From Sinorhizobium fredii NGR234 (GTDB lineage: Bacteria; Pseudomonadota; Alphaproteobacteria; Rhizobiales; Rhizobiaceae), in NCBI RefSeq assembly GCF_000018545.1, contig NC_012586.1, positions 992,001 to 1,056,000 on the forward strand: 64,000 bases of DNA, written 5' to 3'. Shown piece after piece: positions 1 through 8,995 of this stretch. Within the stretch, counting starts at the first letter, position 1, and every line of letters starts with the position of its first letter. The notes under the pieces were generated by a model. That model made no database searches. It was not told where the DNA came from and worked only from the letters and a program-made list of their open reading frames with translations. A program made the translations under genes and the position numbers.

Positions 1-2
1 AG

Positions 3-2351
3 ATTGCCTCCCGCGAACTCGAGCCGGAAACCTACATTCCCTACGTTCGCCATGTGGATGAGACGACGATTGCGCTCGATTCAAGGGCCTTGATGGTAGT
101 CCTGGCGCTCGAGGGGGTTTCGTTCGAGACCGCCGACGTCCTCGATCTCAATGCCCTGCACCGCGACCTCAACACGCTTTATCGCAACATCGCCGACGAG
201 CGCCTGTCGATCTGGACGCATGTCATTCGCCGCCGCGACAACGACTATCCGGATGGCGTATTCAAAAGCCCGTTCTCGACCTCGCTCGATGCCCGGTACC
301 GCGAGCGTATGGTGGGGGAGGATTTGTTTTGCAATGATCTCTATCTCACGCTTGTCTGGTCGCCGAACCGTGATCCGGCGGAGAAAATCACCAAACTGTT
401 TTCGAGATTGCGGAGAGCGCGGCAGACCGGCGTCGAGCTCGACCAGGATGCGCTGAAACTTGTGCGCGACAAGGTCTTCGACGTGACGGCAGGTCTTGAA
501 CGCTTTCGACCGCGCCTCCTGTCGCTCGCGGAGCGAAACGGTCTGGTGTTTTCCGAACCGAGCGAGGTCCTGCATCAGATCGTCGGCGGTCGTCGCGAAC
601 CGGTTCCGCTGACGCAAGGGCGGATATCGTCGGCAATCTATTCCGACCGGGTCATTTTCGGCCGCGAGACGGTGGAAATCCGCCATGAAGGCATCAGCCG
701 GTTTGCCGGTATGTTCGGCTTCAAGGAGTACCCGGCAAAGACCCTGAGCGGCATGCTGGACGGCGTTCTGACCGCCCCCTTCGAGCTGATCCTCACGCAA
801 TCATTTTCGTTCATATCGAAGGCGGACGCTCGCGCTATCATGGGGCGCAAGCAGAACCAGATGGTCAGTGCAGGCGACAAGGCTGCTTCGCAGCTCGAGG
901 AGCTCGATGCCGCAATGGACGATCTCGAATCCAATCGTTTCGTGCTTGGCGAGCATCACCTGACGCTTTGCGTATTGGCCGCTTCGGTCAGGGAATTGAC
1001 CGACAATCTCGCCAGGGCCCGCACAAATCTCACGAGCGGCGGCGCCGTTGTGGCTCGCGAAGATCTTGGGCTGGAGGCGGCCTGGTGGGCGCAATTGCCG
1101 GGCAACTTTCGCTATCGCGCCCGCTCGGGCGCCATTACAACACGGAATTTTGCGGCGCTGTCTCCCTTCCATTCCTATCCGACAGGGCAGAAGCACGGCA
1201 ACGAATGGGGGCCGGCCGTTGCCATGCTCAAGACTGCGTCCGGCTCGCCGTTCTACTTCAACTTCCACTACGGCGATCTCGGCAACACTTTCGTCTGCGG
1301 TCCATCGGGTGCCGGCAAGACCGTGCTCCTCAATTTCATGCTCTCCCAGCTGGAGAAACATGGGCCTGACATCGTGTTCTTCGACAAGGATCGCGGCGCC
1401 GATCTCTTCGTAAGGGCCGCGGGTGGCACCTATCTGCCCTTGAAGAATGGCAGGCCGACCGCATGCGCCCCTTTGAAAGCGCTCCAGCCGACGTCGCGGA
1501 ACAAGCTGTTCCTGACGCGCTGGGTCGGCAAGCTGGTCGGTTCGGCAAGCCGCGAACTTTCGACGGTCGAATTGCGCGACATCGCCGCGGCCATCGATGC
1601 GCTTTCCGACCTGCCGGTCGAACGCCGCACCATCGGGGCGCTCAGAACTTTTCTCGACAATACCCAGCCGCAAGGGATCGCCGCACGATTGCGCCGATGG
1701 GAGACGGGAGGGCCGCTCGGCTGGGTGTTCGACAATGACGCCGACGATATCGGCATCGGCGCACATTTTCTTGGCTATGACATGACCGACTTTCTCGACA
1801 ACGAGGAAATTCGCACACCCCTGATGAGCTATCTCTTCTACCGCGTCGAAGAGCTGATCGACGGACGTCGCGTCATCATCGTCGTCGACGAATTCTGGAA
1901 GGCGCTCGCCGACGAGGAATTCCGCGATCTGGCCGAGAACAAGCTCAAGACTATTCGCAAACAGAACGGGCTGATGCTCTTTGCAACGCAGAGCCCGCGC
2001 GATGCGATCGCCTCGCCGATCGCCCACACAATCATCGAACAGTGCCCGACCCAGGTGTTCCTGCCGAACCCGCGCGCCAACCGCTCCGATTATGTCGATG
2101 GCTTCAAGCTGACCGAGCGTGAGTTTTTTCTCATCGCCCGCGAGCTTTCCAATGAAAGCCGCCGCTTTCTCGTCAAGCAGGGTCACAACAGCGTCGTCGC
2201 CGAATTGAACCTCAACGGCTTCGACGATGAGCTTGCGATCCTTTCCGGCCGGACAGCGAATATCGAGCTCGCTGACGTGATCCGCACCGAACTCGGCGTG
2301 CGTCAAGATGACTGGATTTCGATCTTCCATGAACGAAGGAGAAAAAGTTGA
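3..2351 (+). CDS. virB4: VirB4-family type IV secretion ATPase (5' truncated by window)
   Basis: Cytoplasmic/inner-membrane ATPase that powers pilus assembly and substrate transfer in VirB-type type IV secretion. The frame is open from base 3; a GTG at 54 is only an internal codon, because the in-frame residues before it (PYVRHVDE) belong to the usual VirB4 N-terminus, so the true start lies just outside the window. Counting from the GTG at 54, Walker A (GPSGAGKT) is near residues 416-423 and Walker B (IIVVDEFW) near 607-614. The remaining length (over 770 residues) fits the family. The stop overlaps the next ATG (TGATG at 2349-2353), showing translational coupling with virB5. The family call is secure; the exact start cannot be seen. 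Confidence 0.95.
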   Translation: MASRELEPETYIPYVRHVDETTIALDSRALMVVLALEGVSFETADVLDLNALHRDLNTLYRNIADERLSIWTHVIRRRDNDYPDGVFKSPFSTSLDARYRERMVGEDLFCNDLYLTLVWSPNRDPAEKITKLFSRLRRARQTGVELDQDALKLVRDKVFDVTAGLERFRPRLLSLAERNGLVFSEPSEVLHQIVGGRREPVPLTQGRISSAIYSDRVIFGRETVEIRHEGISRFAGMFGFKEYPAKTLSGMLDGVLTAPFELILTQSFSFISKADARAIMGRKQNQMVSAGDKAASQLEELDAAMDDLESNRFVLGEHHLTLCVLAASVRELTDNLARARTNLTSGGAVVAREDLGLEAAWWAQLPGNFRYRARSGAITTRNFAALSPFHSYPTGQKHGNEWGPAVAMLKTASGSPFYFNFHYGDLGNTFVCGPSGAGKTVLLNFMLSQLEKHGPDIVFFDKDRGADLFVRAAGGTYLPLKNGRPTACAPLKALQPTSRNKLFLTRWVGKLVGSASRELSTVELRDIAAAIDALSDLPVERRTIGALRTFLDNTQPQGIAARLRRWETGGPLGWVFDNDADDIGIGAHFLGYDMTDFLDNEEIRTPLMSYLFYRVEELIDGRRVIIVVDEFWKALADEEFRDLAENKLKTIRKQNGLMLFATQSPRDAIASPIAHTIIEQCPTQVFLPNPRANRSDYVDGFKLTEREFFLIARELSNESRRFLVKQGHNSVVAELNLNGFDDELAILSGRTANIELADVIRTELGVRQDDWISIFHERRRKS

Positions 2352-3046
2352 TGGTCCCGCCCGATAAGCTTCATGCGGCACTTGCCGCCTTTCTCCTTCT
2401 TGCCGCCCCTGCCGCTGGACAAGGCATACCTGTGATCGATCAGACCGCGATCGCCAAGCAGATCGAAAGCATTGCTGAGCTGAAGTCGCAGCTCGACACG
2501 CTGAGGCAACAGCTTGACCAGGCACAAAGGCTTTACGGCTCGCTGAACAAGCTCACGAATATGGCCGACGTGGCGAACCTCCTTAACGATCCCACGATCC
2601 GTCAGGCATTGCCCGCCGATTTTGGGCAAGTTGCGGATCTATTTCGCGGGTCCGGCGCAGGCGCCCTGGGTGGCTCCCAGGCAAAATTCCTCGAGGAGAA
2701 TTCGACCTACCAGACGAGCGCCAACGATTTCTATGCTGAGGAGCTTTCGCGTCTCCAGAACATTAACGCCGGGCAGTTGAGCCTCGGTCAGCAGATCTAC
2801 GACACGGCCACGAAGCGCATCGATGGGATCGACGAATTGCGCCAACAGATTTCCTCGGCCGCCGATGCCAAGGACATCGCCGATCTTCAGGCGCGCCTCC
2901 AGGCAGAAACCGCCTTTCTTCAGAACGACCTGCTCAGGATGCAAGCGCTTCGCATGATCCAGCAGGCTGAGATCCAGGTCGATGAACAGCGCAAGGCCGA
3001 AGATTGGCGCAAGCGCATGGATACCATAGGAGCAGCACTTCAATGA
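2351..3046 (+). CDS. virB5: VirB5-like minor pilus component
   Basis: Probable periplasmic/pilus-tip VirB5 (TrbJ/VirB5) protein. The first about 24 residues form a cleavable signal peptide ending in an APAAG region, followed by a mostly helical protein rich in Gln, Leu and Ala (IAELKSQLDTL), as expected for VirB5. Start chosen at ATG 2351, which overlaps the virB4 stop and has AAGGAG at 2336-2341 with good spacing; a TTG three bases upstream is possible but less likely. At 231 residues it has the usual size. Position between virB4 and virB6 supports the call more than sequence conservation, which is low in this family. Confidence 0.88.
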   Translation: MVPPDKLHAALAAFLLLAAPAAGQGIPVIDQTAIAKQIESIAELKSQLDTLRQQLDQAQRLYGSLNKLTNMADVANLLNDPTIRQALPADFGQVADLFRGSGAGALGGSQAKFLEENSTYQTSANDFYAEELSRLQNINAGQLSLGQQIYDTATKRIDGIDELRQQISSAADAKDIADLQARLQAETAFLQNDLLRMQALRMIQQAEIQVDEQRKAEDWRKRMDTIGAALQ

Positions 3047-3276
3047 GACCCTTCTGGATCTGCATCTCGCTTCTTTCCATGGCCGGCTGCTCAAGCGAAG
3101 CCGAACGGATCTATACCGTCGAGGAACTCGTGGCCGACCAATCGCTGCTTGCCGGGATAATCGGTAAATGCCGCAACAATCCGGGCGAGCTCAGCAACAC
3201 GCCGAATTGCCAGAACGCCGAAGCGGCAGACTTCAAGGCTCGGCTCGGACGCATCGGAAAGGCGCTCGGAGGATAA
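3043..3276 (+). CDS. EexN-like entry-exclusion lipoprotein
   Basis: Small (77-residue) lipoprotein with a signal peptide and lipobox (SMAGC, Cys at residue 15). The mature part carries the pattern TVEEL...L...I..C..NPGEL..TPNCQNA, which I recognise from EexN-type lipoproteins that sit between virB5 and virB6 in conjugative VirB operons and reduce entry of the same plasmid into a cell that already carries it. The start is ATG 3043, overlapping the virB5 stop by four bases (ATGA). The two later cysteines are typical of the family. The entry-exclusion role is inferred from family and position. Confidence 0.78.
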   Translation: MRPFWICISLLSMAGCSSEAERIYTVEELVADQSLLAGIIGKCRNNPGELSNTPNCQNAEAADFKARLGRIGKALGG

Positions 3277-3280
3277 GGGC

Positions 3281-4195
3281 ATGTATCAGGTCTTCGCCTT
3301 CGTCGACAGGCAATTCCAGGCCCCGCTGGAAAATTTCATAGCCTCGGGGACGTCGAATATCGCCGACTGGGTTACGGGCCCGCTGACCGCGGCGCTGACC
3401 CTTTACGTCGTGCTTTACGGCTTTCTCGTCATCCGAGGATCGGTGAGCGAACCGATCATGGACTTCGCATTCCGTGCGATGAGGCTGGCAATCATCCTCG
3501 TTCTGGTGAGGAATGCCGGCGACTACCAGGCCTATGTCAGCAGCGTCTTTTTCGAGACGCTTCCCAGGGAAATCTCACAGGCCTTGAACTTGGGAGCAGC
3601 ACCCAGCGCTTCCACCTTCGACGGTCTTCTCGACAAGGGGCAGAAATGCGCCAAGGAGATCTGGGCTCGTGCGTCGTGGCCGGTCGACATCGTTACCGGC
3701 ATTGGCGGCATGTTCGTCATTGCAGCAAGCTTCGTCGTTGCCGCGATCGGCTATGTCGTTTCCCTTTATGCAAGGCTGGCGCTGGCGATCGTCCTTGCGA
3801 TCGGCCCGATCTTCATCGCGCTTGCCATGTTCCAATCGACAAGGCGATTCACCGAGGCGTGGATCGGCCAGGTGGCAAACTTCGTGATCCTGCAGGTTCT
3901 TGTCGTCGCAATCGGATCGCTCCTCCTCAACTCAATCGATACGACATTCACAGCGATCGAAGCCTATAGCGACCTGCTTATGCGGCCAGCGGCGCTCTGC
4001 GCCATCTGCCTCGCAGCACTCTACGTCTTTTATCAGCTTCCCGGCATCGCTTCCGCGCTCGCTGCGGGCGGAGCATCGCTCACCTATGGCTACAGCGCGG
4101 CCAGAGATGCCGAGGAGAGCACCATTGCCAGGCGCGCGTCACGTGCGGCTCGTGCTGTTGGCCGCATCGTTCGCGCCGCCGGCCGCGAGATTTGA
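3281..4195 (+). CDS. virB6: VirB6-like polytopic inner-membrane channel protein
   Basis: TrbL/VirB6-family inner-membrane protein of the type IV secretion channel, 304 residues. Several hydrophobic segments are visible (about residues 30-55, 140-200, 205-230, 240-270), including LYARLALAIVLAIGPIFIAL and a segment ending IASALAAGGAS, which are typical of VirB6. The start ATG 3281 follows GGAGGA about eight bases upstream and begins five bases after the eexN-like stop. The stop at 4193-4195 shares its last A with a possible ATG at 4195 of the next frame. Family membership is secure. Confidence 0.93.
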   Translation: MYQVFAFVDRQFQAPLENFIASGTSNIADWVTGPLTAALTLYVVLYGFLVIRGSVSEPIMDFAFRAMRLAIILVLVRNAGDYQAYVSSVFFETLPREISQALNLGAAPSASTFDGLLDKGQKCAKEIWARASWPVDIVTGIGGMFVIAASFVVAAIGYVVSLYARLALAIVLAIGPIFIALAMFQSTRRFTEAWIGQVANFVILQVLVVAIGSLLLNSIDTTFTAIEAYSDLLMRPAALCAICLAALYVFYQLPGIASALAAGGASLTYGYSAARDAEESTIARRASRAARAVGRIVRAAGREI

Positions 4196-4251
4196 TGCGC
4201 AACGGCCTGACGACGGGCTTTTTCGCAAATGATAGCAAGGGCAACATCATC

Positions 4252-4524
4252 ATGATCCGCATTGCGCTCTTCTTATGCGTCGCATCGACCGTCAGCGGAT
4301 GCACGACGCTTTCGCAGCCTCTGCCCAAGTGTGACGGGTATTCCCGGCGGCCGCTCAATCGTTCGATGTGGCAATGGCAGCAGGACGACGTCCTCAAGGG
4401 TCCCCACTCAGGTCTGACGCCCACGGAGCCGGCAAGCCTGAGATCGTCCTATGCCGAGGAGGGGCCGGCGGACCCGCAATCGAACTTCGATTTGATGGGC
4501 TCCTACCTTTCTTGCGCGGGGTAG
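4252..4524 (+). CDS. VirB7-position lipoprotein
   Basis: A 90-residue lipoprotein: an N-terminal hydrophobic stretch ending in the lipobox VSGC (Cys about residue 15), then a polar region. It occupies the virB7 slot between virB6 and virB8, where a small outer-membrane lipoprotein normally stabilises VirB9, but it is longer than classical VirB7 (about 45-55 residues) and I see no other resemblance. Start chosen at ATG 4252 because it puts a normal signal peptide first; an ATG at 4195 overlapping the virB6 stop would add 19 polar residues before it. Function is inferred from position. Confidence 0.7.
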   Translation: MIRIALFLCVASTVSGCTTLSQPLPKCDGYSRRPLNRSMWQWQQDDVLKGPHSGLTPTEPASLRSSYAEEGPADPQSNFDLMGSYLSCAG

Positions 4525-4527
4525 GCG

Positions 4528-5199
4528 ATGGTCACGGCCGACAGTCTCAAGAGCTATTTCGACAAGGCGCGCCGTTTCGATCAGGACCGGATGATCATGG
4601 CCGAACGCTCCGTGCGCATCGCCTGGTTCGCGGCAATGATCGCCGGCATCCTTGCTGCTGCCTCGATCTTTGCCGTGGTTGCCCTGATACCGCTAAAGAC
4701 GATCGAACCCTTCGTCATCCGGGTCGATAATTCAACCGGCATCGTCGACGTCGTCTCGGCACTGGACTCGGCGCAGGGGACCTATGACGAGGCCGTCACC
4801 AAATACTTCGCCGCCAAATATGTGCGCGGCCGTGAAGGCTATGTCTGGAGCGAGGCGGAGGAAAACTTTCGCACCGTCGCGCTCCTGTCGAGCGAGGCCG
4901 AGCAGTCGCGCTTTGCCGCAGCCTACCGCGGCAGCAATCCGGGTTCGCCCCAGAACATATACGGGCGCAGCGCCACGTCGAAGATCGCAATAGCCTCGAT
5001 CTCGCTGATCAACCGCCAGGTCGCCTCCGTCCGGTACATTCGAACCGTGACGCGCGGCGAGGAGGTTCTAACCACCCATTGGGTGGCAACGCTCACCTTC
5101 GACTATGTCAACGCCCCGATGAATGCGACCGACCGTCTGGTCAATCCGCTTGGCTTCGCGATCAGCGAGTACAGGGCAGATCCGGAGACGATCAATTGA
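4528..5199 (+). CDS. virB8: VirB8 inner-membrane scaffold protein
   Basis: Bitopic inner-membrane protein that nucleates the VirB9-VirB10 core. It has a short cytoplasmic N-terminus, one transmembrane helix at about residues 31-54, and a periplasmic domain with the VirB8 pattern KTIEPFVIRVDNSTG directly after the membrane segment. At 223 residues it has the usual size. It starts three bases after the upstream lipoprotein stop, and its stop overlaps the virB9 start, so the genes are co-translated. Confidence 0.94.
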   Translation: MVTADSLKSYFDKARRFDQDRMIMAERSVRIAWFAAMIAGILAAASIFAVVALIPLKTIEPFVIRVDNSTGIVDVVSALDSAQGTYDEAVTKYFAAKYVRGREGYVWSEAEENFRTVALLSSEAEQSRFAAAYRGSNPGSPQNIYGRSATSKIAIASISLINRQVASVRYIRTVTRGEEVLTTHWVATLTFDYVNAPMNATDRLVNPLGFAISEYRADPETIN

Positions 5200-6065
5200 A
5201 ATACCGCCTTGTCACCGCATGCATGTTGAGCGCAGCTCTCGCATCGCCTGCCGTCGCGCTCGACATCCCTCGCGGCGCGTCGCAGGATAGCCGGGTCCGT
5301 TTTGTCGACTACCAGCCTTATAACATCACCCGTATCATCGGCTCGCTGCGCTCCTCGGTTGAGGTGGAGTTCGCGGCCGACGAAGAGATCGCCCATGTCG
5401 CGCTCGGCAACAGCGTGGCGTGGGAGGTCGCGCCGGCGGGCAACATCCTGTTTCTCAAGCCGCGGGAAAACCAGCCGGTCACCAATATCTCTGTCGTAAC
5501 CACCCGGCGCGATGGATCGACCCGAAGCTACCAGATGGAACTGACCGTGCGGGATGGAAAGGTGGACGTGGGTCAAAACACCTACTTCTACGTCAAGTAC
5601 CGCTATCCCGCCGACGAAGCCGAACGTCGGCGCCAGGCCGCGGCCGCGCGTGCGATCGCGGCTGAGGCGAAGGAGGCCGATCACGTGCTGGCGCTTCATG
5701 AAGCATACGGTCCCCGCAACTGGCGTTATTCCGCACAGGGCTCGGCCGTTCTCGAGCCGCAGGCTGTCTACGACAACGGCAAGATAACGACCTTCGTCTT
5801 CTCCGGCAGCAGCGAGATACCGGCGGTCTACGTGGAAAATCCTGATGGCACCGACAAACTCGTGCCGAAATCAATCGATGGCGATCTCGTGCTCGTCCAT
5901 CAGATCAGCCGGAAGTTCGTCCTTAGAAGCGGAAGAGAGGTGCTTTGCATCTTCAACGAAGCCTATAGCCGGGCGGGCATCGATCCGGGCACCAACACGA
6001 CCTCTCCGTCGGTCGAGCGCATCGTTACGGAGGGGTCGCCGAGCCATGACGAGAGGGCGCAATGA
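5196..6065 (+). CDS. virB9: VirB9 outer-membrane core protein
   Basis: TrbG/VirB9-family periplasmic/outer-membrane core component. Start assigned to TTG 5196, which overlaps the virB8 stop (TTGA), has GGAG at 5182-5185, and opens a signal peptide ending ASPAVA before LDIPRGA; ATG 5223 is an alternative inside the signal peptide. The N-terminal domain has the family patterns VDYQPYNITRI and FLKPRENQPVTNI; the C-terminal half (TFVFSGSSEIPAVY) is the VirB7/VirB10-binding region in the family. Length is 289 residues, as expected. Confidence 0.92.
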   Translation: MKYRLVTACMLSAALASPAVALDIPRGASQDSRVRFVDYQPYNITRIIGSLRSSVEVEFAADEEIAHVALGNSVAWEVAPAGNILFLKPRENQPVTNISVVTTRRDGSTRSYQMELTVRDGKVDVGQNTYFYVKYRYPADEAERRRQAAAARAIAAEAKEADHVLALHEAYGPRNWRYSAQGSAVLEPQAVYDNGKITTFVFSGSSEIPAVYVENPDGTDKLVPKSIDGDLVLVHQISRKFVLRSGREVLCIFNEAYSRAGIDPGTNTTSPSVERIVTEGSPSHDERAQ

Positions 6066-7228
6066 ACGAGGGGATTGAGCACACGATCCCGGGGGAGCGC
6101 GCCGAGACGGTGTCCGGTCGCCGGCAGGACGGGAACCCATTGGTAAAGCGTGGAGTCGTCACAATGGCGATGGTCGCCTTCATCGGGTTCGCGCTCTGGT
6201 CGATGCGGGACCAGGAGCGGCAGGCCGAGCCGAGCCAATCTCCGCTGCCAATCCGCCAGACCAGGAGTTTTGAGCCCGTGAAGGAGGTGCCCAAGGTTGC
6301 CGAGCCTGTGCCGGAAGTGAAGTTGCCAACGCCTGTCGCCACCGAACCTGCAGCTCTAAACGACGATCCGCTACTCGACTCTGCGCGCCGGGCACCGGTC
6401 ATTGCCTTCGGTGGACATCAGACGGCAGCGGCCGGTCGCGGCGACACGACGGCTGATAATCGGTCGGACTATCTGCCTATCCAAGCAGCCGGAGGCGGTT
6501 TCAACACACCGGATGAAGACGAGGACCAGCGCTTCAACAGGCTGATGAGGCCAACTCCGCTCGAAGGATCGCGCGCCGGGACGCTCGGAAATCGGGACTT
6601 CGTCGTGGCCATGGGGACATCAATACCTTGCGTCATGGAAACGGCGCTTGCATCCGATCAGCCAGGCTTTGCCAGCTGCGTCATCAATCGCGATGTGCTT
6701 TCCGACAATGGCAGGGTCGTGCTCATGGAGAAGGGCACTCAGGTGGTGGGCGAATATCGCGGTGGGCTGAAGCGCGGCCAGGAACGGCTGTTCGTTCTCT
6801 GGCGCCGGGCGAAAACGCCGGCGGGCGTCATCATAACCCTCGCCTCGCCCGCGACGGATGCGCTCGGCCGCGTCGGCATGGACGGCCATGTCGATAGCCA
6901 CTGGTGGGAGCGGTTTGGCAGCGCCCTTCTGCTTTCGATCGTCGGGGATGCCTCCTCATATGTCGGTCGCCGCCTCGATGAAAGCAATGTGGACGCGCAA
7001 GACACGACGTCAGCCGGCCAGCGGGCCGCGGCGATTGCCGTTGAGCAGTCGATCAACATACCGCCGACGTTGAACAAGCATCAGGGTGAACTCGTCTCGA
7101 TCTTCGTGGCGCGCGACCTCGATTTTTCCGGCGTCTACAGCCTTCGCGTGATCGAGCCTGTGAACAGGATCCGCGGCCGGGCCGTGCTCGGGGATTTCGG
7201 CCGGCGACCGGCGCTGGCTGGGAAATAG
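6062..7228 (+). CDS. virB10: VirB10 envelope-spanning core protein
   Basis: VirB10/TrbI-family protein linking inner and outer membranes and sensing ATP use by VirB4/VirB11. It has a cytoplasmic N-terminus, one membrane helix at about residues 31-48, a proline- and valine-rich periplasmic linker at about 55-105, and the C-terminal beta-barrel domain from about residue 160 (MGTSIPCVMETALASDQPG and WERFGSALLLSIVGDA are family hallmarks). ATG 6062 overlaps the virB9 stop by four bases. The 388-residue length is typical. Confidence 0.95.
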   Translation: MNEGIEHTIPGERAETVSGRRQDGNPLVKRGVVTMAMVAFIGFALWSMRDQERQAEPSQSPLPIRQTRSFEPVKEVPKVAEPVPEVKLPTPVATEPAALNDDPLLDSARRAPVIAFGGHQTAAAGRGDTTADNRSDYLPIQAAGGGFNTPDEDEDQRFNRLMRPTPLEGSRAGTLGNRDFVVAMGTSIPCVMETALASDQPGFASCVINRDVLSDNGRVVLMEKGTQVVGEYRGGLKRGQERLFVLWRRAKTPAGVIITLASPATDALGRVGMDGHVDSHWWERFGSALLLSIVGDASSYVGRRLDESNVDAQDTTSAGQRAAAIAVEQSINIPPTLNKHQGELVSIFVARDLDFSGVYSLRVIEPVNRIRGRAVLGDFGRRPALAGK

Positions 7229-7241
7229 AGGGAAGAAAGCA

Positions 7242-8237
7242 ATGGCGGAGGCGCCTGACGCAGGTGTCGTGCGTGAGCTGCTTTCGCCGCTCTCGAGCTT
7301 TCTCCAAGACGATTCGCTCTATGAAGTCGTGGTGAACCGGCCGCGCGAAGTGCTGACAGAAGGCGCCGGCGGATGGGTGAGGCATGGTGCACCCGAACTG
7401 ACCTTCGAGAAGCTGATCAGATTGGCCCGTGCCGTTGCCACCTATTCGAACCAGGCGATCGATGACCAGCGTCCCATCCTCTCCGCCACCTTGCCCGACG
7501 AGGAGCGCATCCAGATCGTCATTCCGCCTGCCACCAGCAAAGGTACCGTCAGCATAACCATTCGCAAACCGGCTTCTGTGGCGGTCAGCCTCGAGGATCT
7601 CGAGAGGCAGGGACTATTTTCGCAGACGACGCCCGGAGGCGACGAACTCCAGTCATCGGATCACGGGCTCCTTGAGCTTCACAAGGCCGGAGCCTACACG
7701 GAATTTCTGCGCAAGGCGGTTCTTGCACGCAAGAACATCATAATTTCCGGGGCAACGGGGTCGGGCAAAACGACACTTTCCAAGGCCCTCATCCGGTATA
7801 TCCCTGACCACGAGCGCATCCTCTCGATCGAGGACACGCCGGAGCTCGTAATTCCGCAGCCAAATCACGTCAGGTTGTTCTATTCAAAAGACGGACAGGG
7901 GGTCGCGAAAATCGGCGCGAAAGAACTCCTGGAGTCCTGCCTGCGGATGCGCCCGGATCGCATTCTCCTGCAGGAACTGCGCGATGGAACGGCCTTCTAT
8001 TTCATCCGCAACGTCAACTCCGGGCACCCGGGATCGATCACGACGGTGCATGCCGATTCCACCAAGCTGGCGTTCGAACAGCTGACGCTTCTCGTAAAGG
8101 AATCCGACGGCGGCAAGGACCTGGAGCGGCAAGATATCATGAGCCTCCTGAGAATTGCGATCGACGTCGTCGTTCAATGCAAGCGGATCCACGGGCGGTT
8201 CCACGTGACCGAGATCTACTTCGATGCGAAGTGCTGA
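7242..8237 (+). CDS. virB11: VirB11 secretion ATPase
   Basis: Hexameric traffic ATPase of the type IV secretion system (GspE/PilT superfamily), acting on the cytoplasmic face with VirB4 and the coupling protein. Walker A (GATGSGKTT) lies at about residues 170-178, the Asp-box region at RILSIEDTPEL, and the His-box GHPGSITTVHA at about 262-272. The length of 331 residues fits VirB11. It is the last recognisable gene of the virB operon: 13 bases separate it from virB10, and no virD4 follows. The coupling protein role is presumably taken by TraG at 19201-21108. Confidence 0.95.
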   Translation: MAEAPDAGVVRELLSPLSSFLQDDSLYEVVVNRPREVLTEGAGGWVRHGAPELTFEKLIRLARAVATYSNQAIDDQRPILSATLPDEERIQIVIPPATSKGTVSITIRKPASVAVSLEDLERQGLFSQTTPGGDELQSSDHGLLELHKAGAYTEFLRKAVLARKNIIISGATGSGKTTLSKALIRYIPDHERILSIEDTPELVIPQPNHVRLFYSKDGQGVAKIGAKELLESCLRMRPDRILLQELRDGTAFYFIRNVNSGHPGSITTVHADSTKLAFEQLTLLVKESDGGKDLERQDIMSLLRIAIDVVVQCKRIHGRFHVTEIYFDAKC

Positions 8238-8259
8238 ACGGGGGTGAGGAGAAATCATC

Positions 8260-8412
8260 ATGCTGCTTCGGGTTCCGGCAATATGCTCGTCAGCCCGATC
8301 TTCGTCTTATGCATGCACTCTGGCCGCTGCGACCTGTCGGCAGGCGGCAGCCGCGCCGGAGAGGATAGCAAGCGGGCGGTTCGAGAGGGAGAGGAGGGAG
8401 GGGGATTCGTGA
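8260..8412 (+). CDS. Possible 50-residue peptide after virB11
   Basis: Short frame starting at ATG 8260 with a strong GAGGAG at 8246-8251, 22 bases after virB11. The product is 50 residues with four cysteines and no recognisable domain; its C-terminal half is very Arg/Glu-rich. The good ribosome site is the only argument for it. It may instead be leader sequence of the parB-like remnant that follows. Confidence 0.25.
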   Translation: MLLRVPAICSSARSSSYACTLAAATCRQAAAAPERIASGRFERERREGDS

Positions 8413-8465
8413 CGGATTCAGAGGATCGGAGAGAGGCTCCGGGCGGTCCGTAACGGAGAAACGAC

Positions 8466-8831
8466 ATGGCTCAAGCCACTGAGAAAGCCCGCTTAAGCGC
8501 CGCATGCGACACACCCTTCAATAAGCTCGGAGGCGCGGATTCTGGAGGCGGTTCGCGATGTGAAGGGAGACGAGGCAACGCAATCGATCGACCATCTCAA
8601 GGAGCCCGACATGGCTCTGGCCGAGCGCCTGCTCGATGGCACCGGTTGGCTCCCCGGGCCGCTCTGCCTGCCGGCTGGCGACCACGCTTCGAGCAATTTT
8701 GCAACCAGGCCGAAATTACCATTGGCCACCCTCAAGATATGGCCGCCTCGATCGATGATAATGCGCTGGATCCGACCGAGCCGCCGGGGTTCCCCAAGGC
8801 GAAAGACGTCGGCGGGGCATCGCCAGATTAA
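8466..8831 (+). pseudogene. Internally deleted parB-like plasmid gene remnant
   Basis: ATG 8466 with an upstream GGAG opens with about 21 residues (MAQATEKARLSAACDTPFNKL) that I recognise as the N-terminus of the large (about 650-700 residue) ParB/RepB-like nuclease-fold protein of rhizobial plasmids. Directly after Leu, at about base 8528, the sequence continues in another frame (starting near 8529) with EARILEAVRDVKGDEATQS and AERLLDGTGWLPGPL, which match what I know of the far C-terminus of the same family. Almost the whole middle is therefore missing and the two ends are out of frame with each other. Not functional as ParB; the match is from memory. Confidence 0.7.
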
Positions 8832-8906
8832 AGTCTTTCCGTCGGGTGCAGCGGCGTTCTGCAGCTCGCCATAAAGCCCCTCAAACAGCATCCACAATTG
8901 TCGCGA

Positions 8907-8928
8907 GGCCCGGTGTAGCAGCCGGGCC
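8907..8928 (+). terminator. Hairpin after parB-like remnant
   Basis: Perfect 7-bp stem GGCCCGG (8907-8913) and CCGGGCC (8922-8928) with an 8-base loop, followed by a pyrimidine-rich CTTCCGTTTC. It fits a weak intrinsic terminator of the deleted gene upstream, 68 bases before the next start codon. Confidence 0.55.
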
Positions 8929-8995
8929 CTTCCGTTTCATCGAGCCCGCCACGCAAAAGCGATCGGTCGGGCACGTTATTATCGGAGATTGAAAC

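Noticed and set aside
801..2525. 574-residue minus-strand open frame opposite virB4
   Set aside because: It mirrors the virB4 coding frame; GC-rich third positions create long antisense frames. No domain is recognisable.
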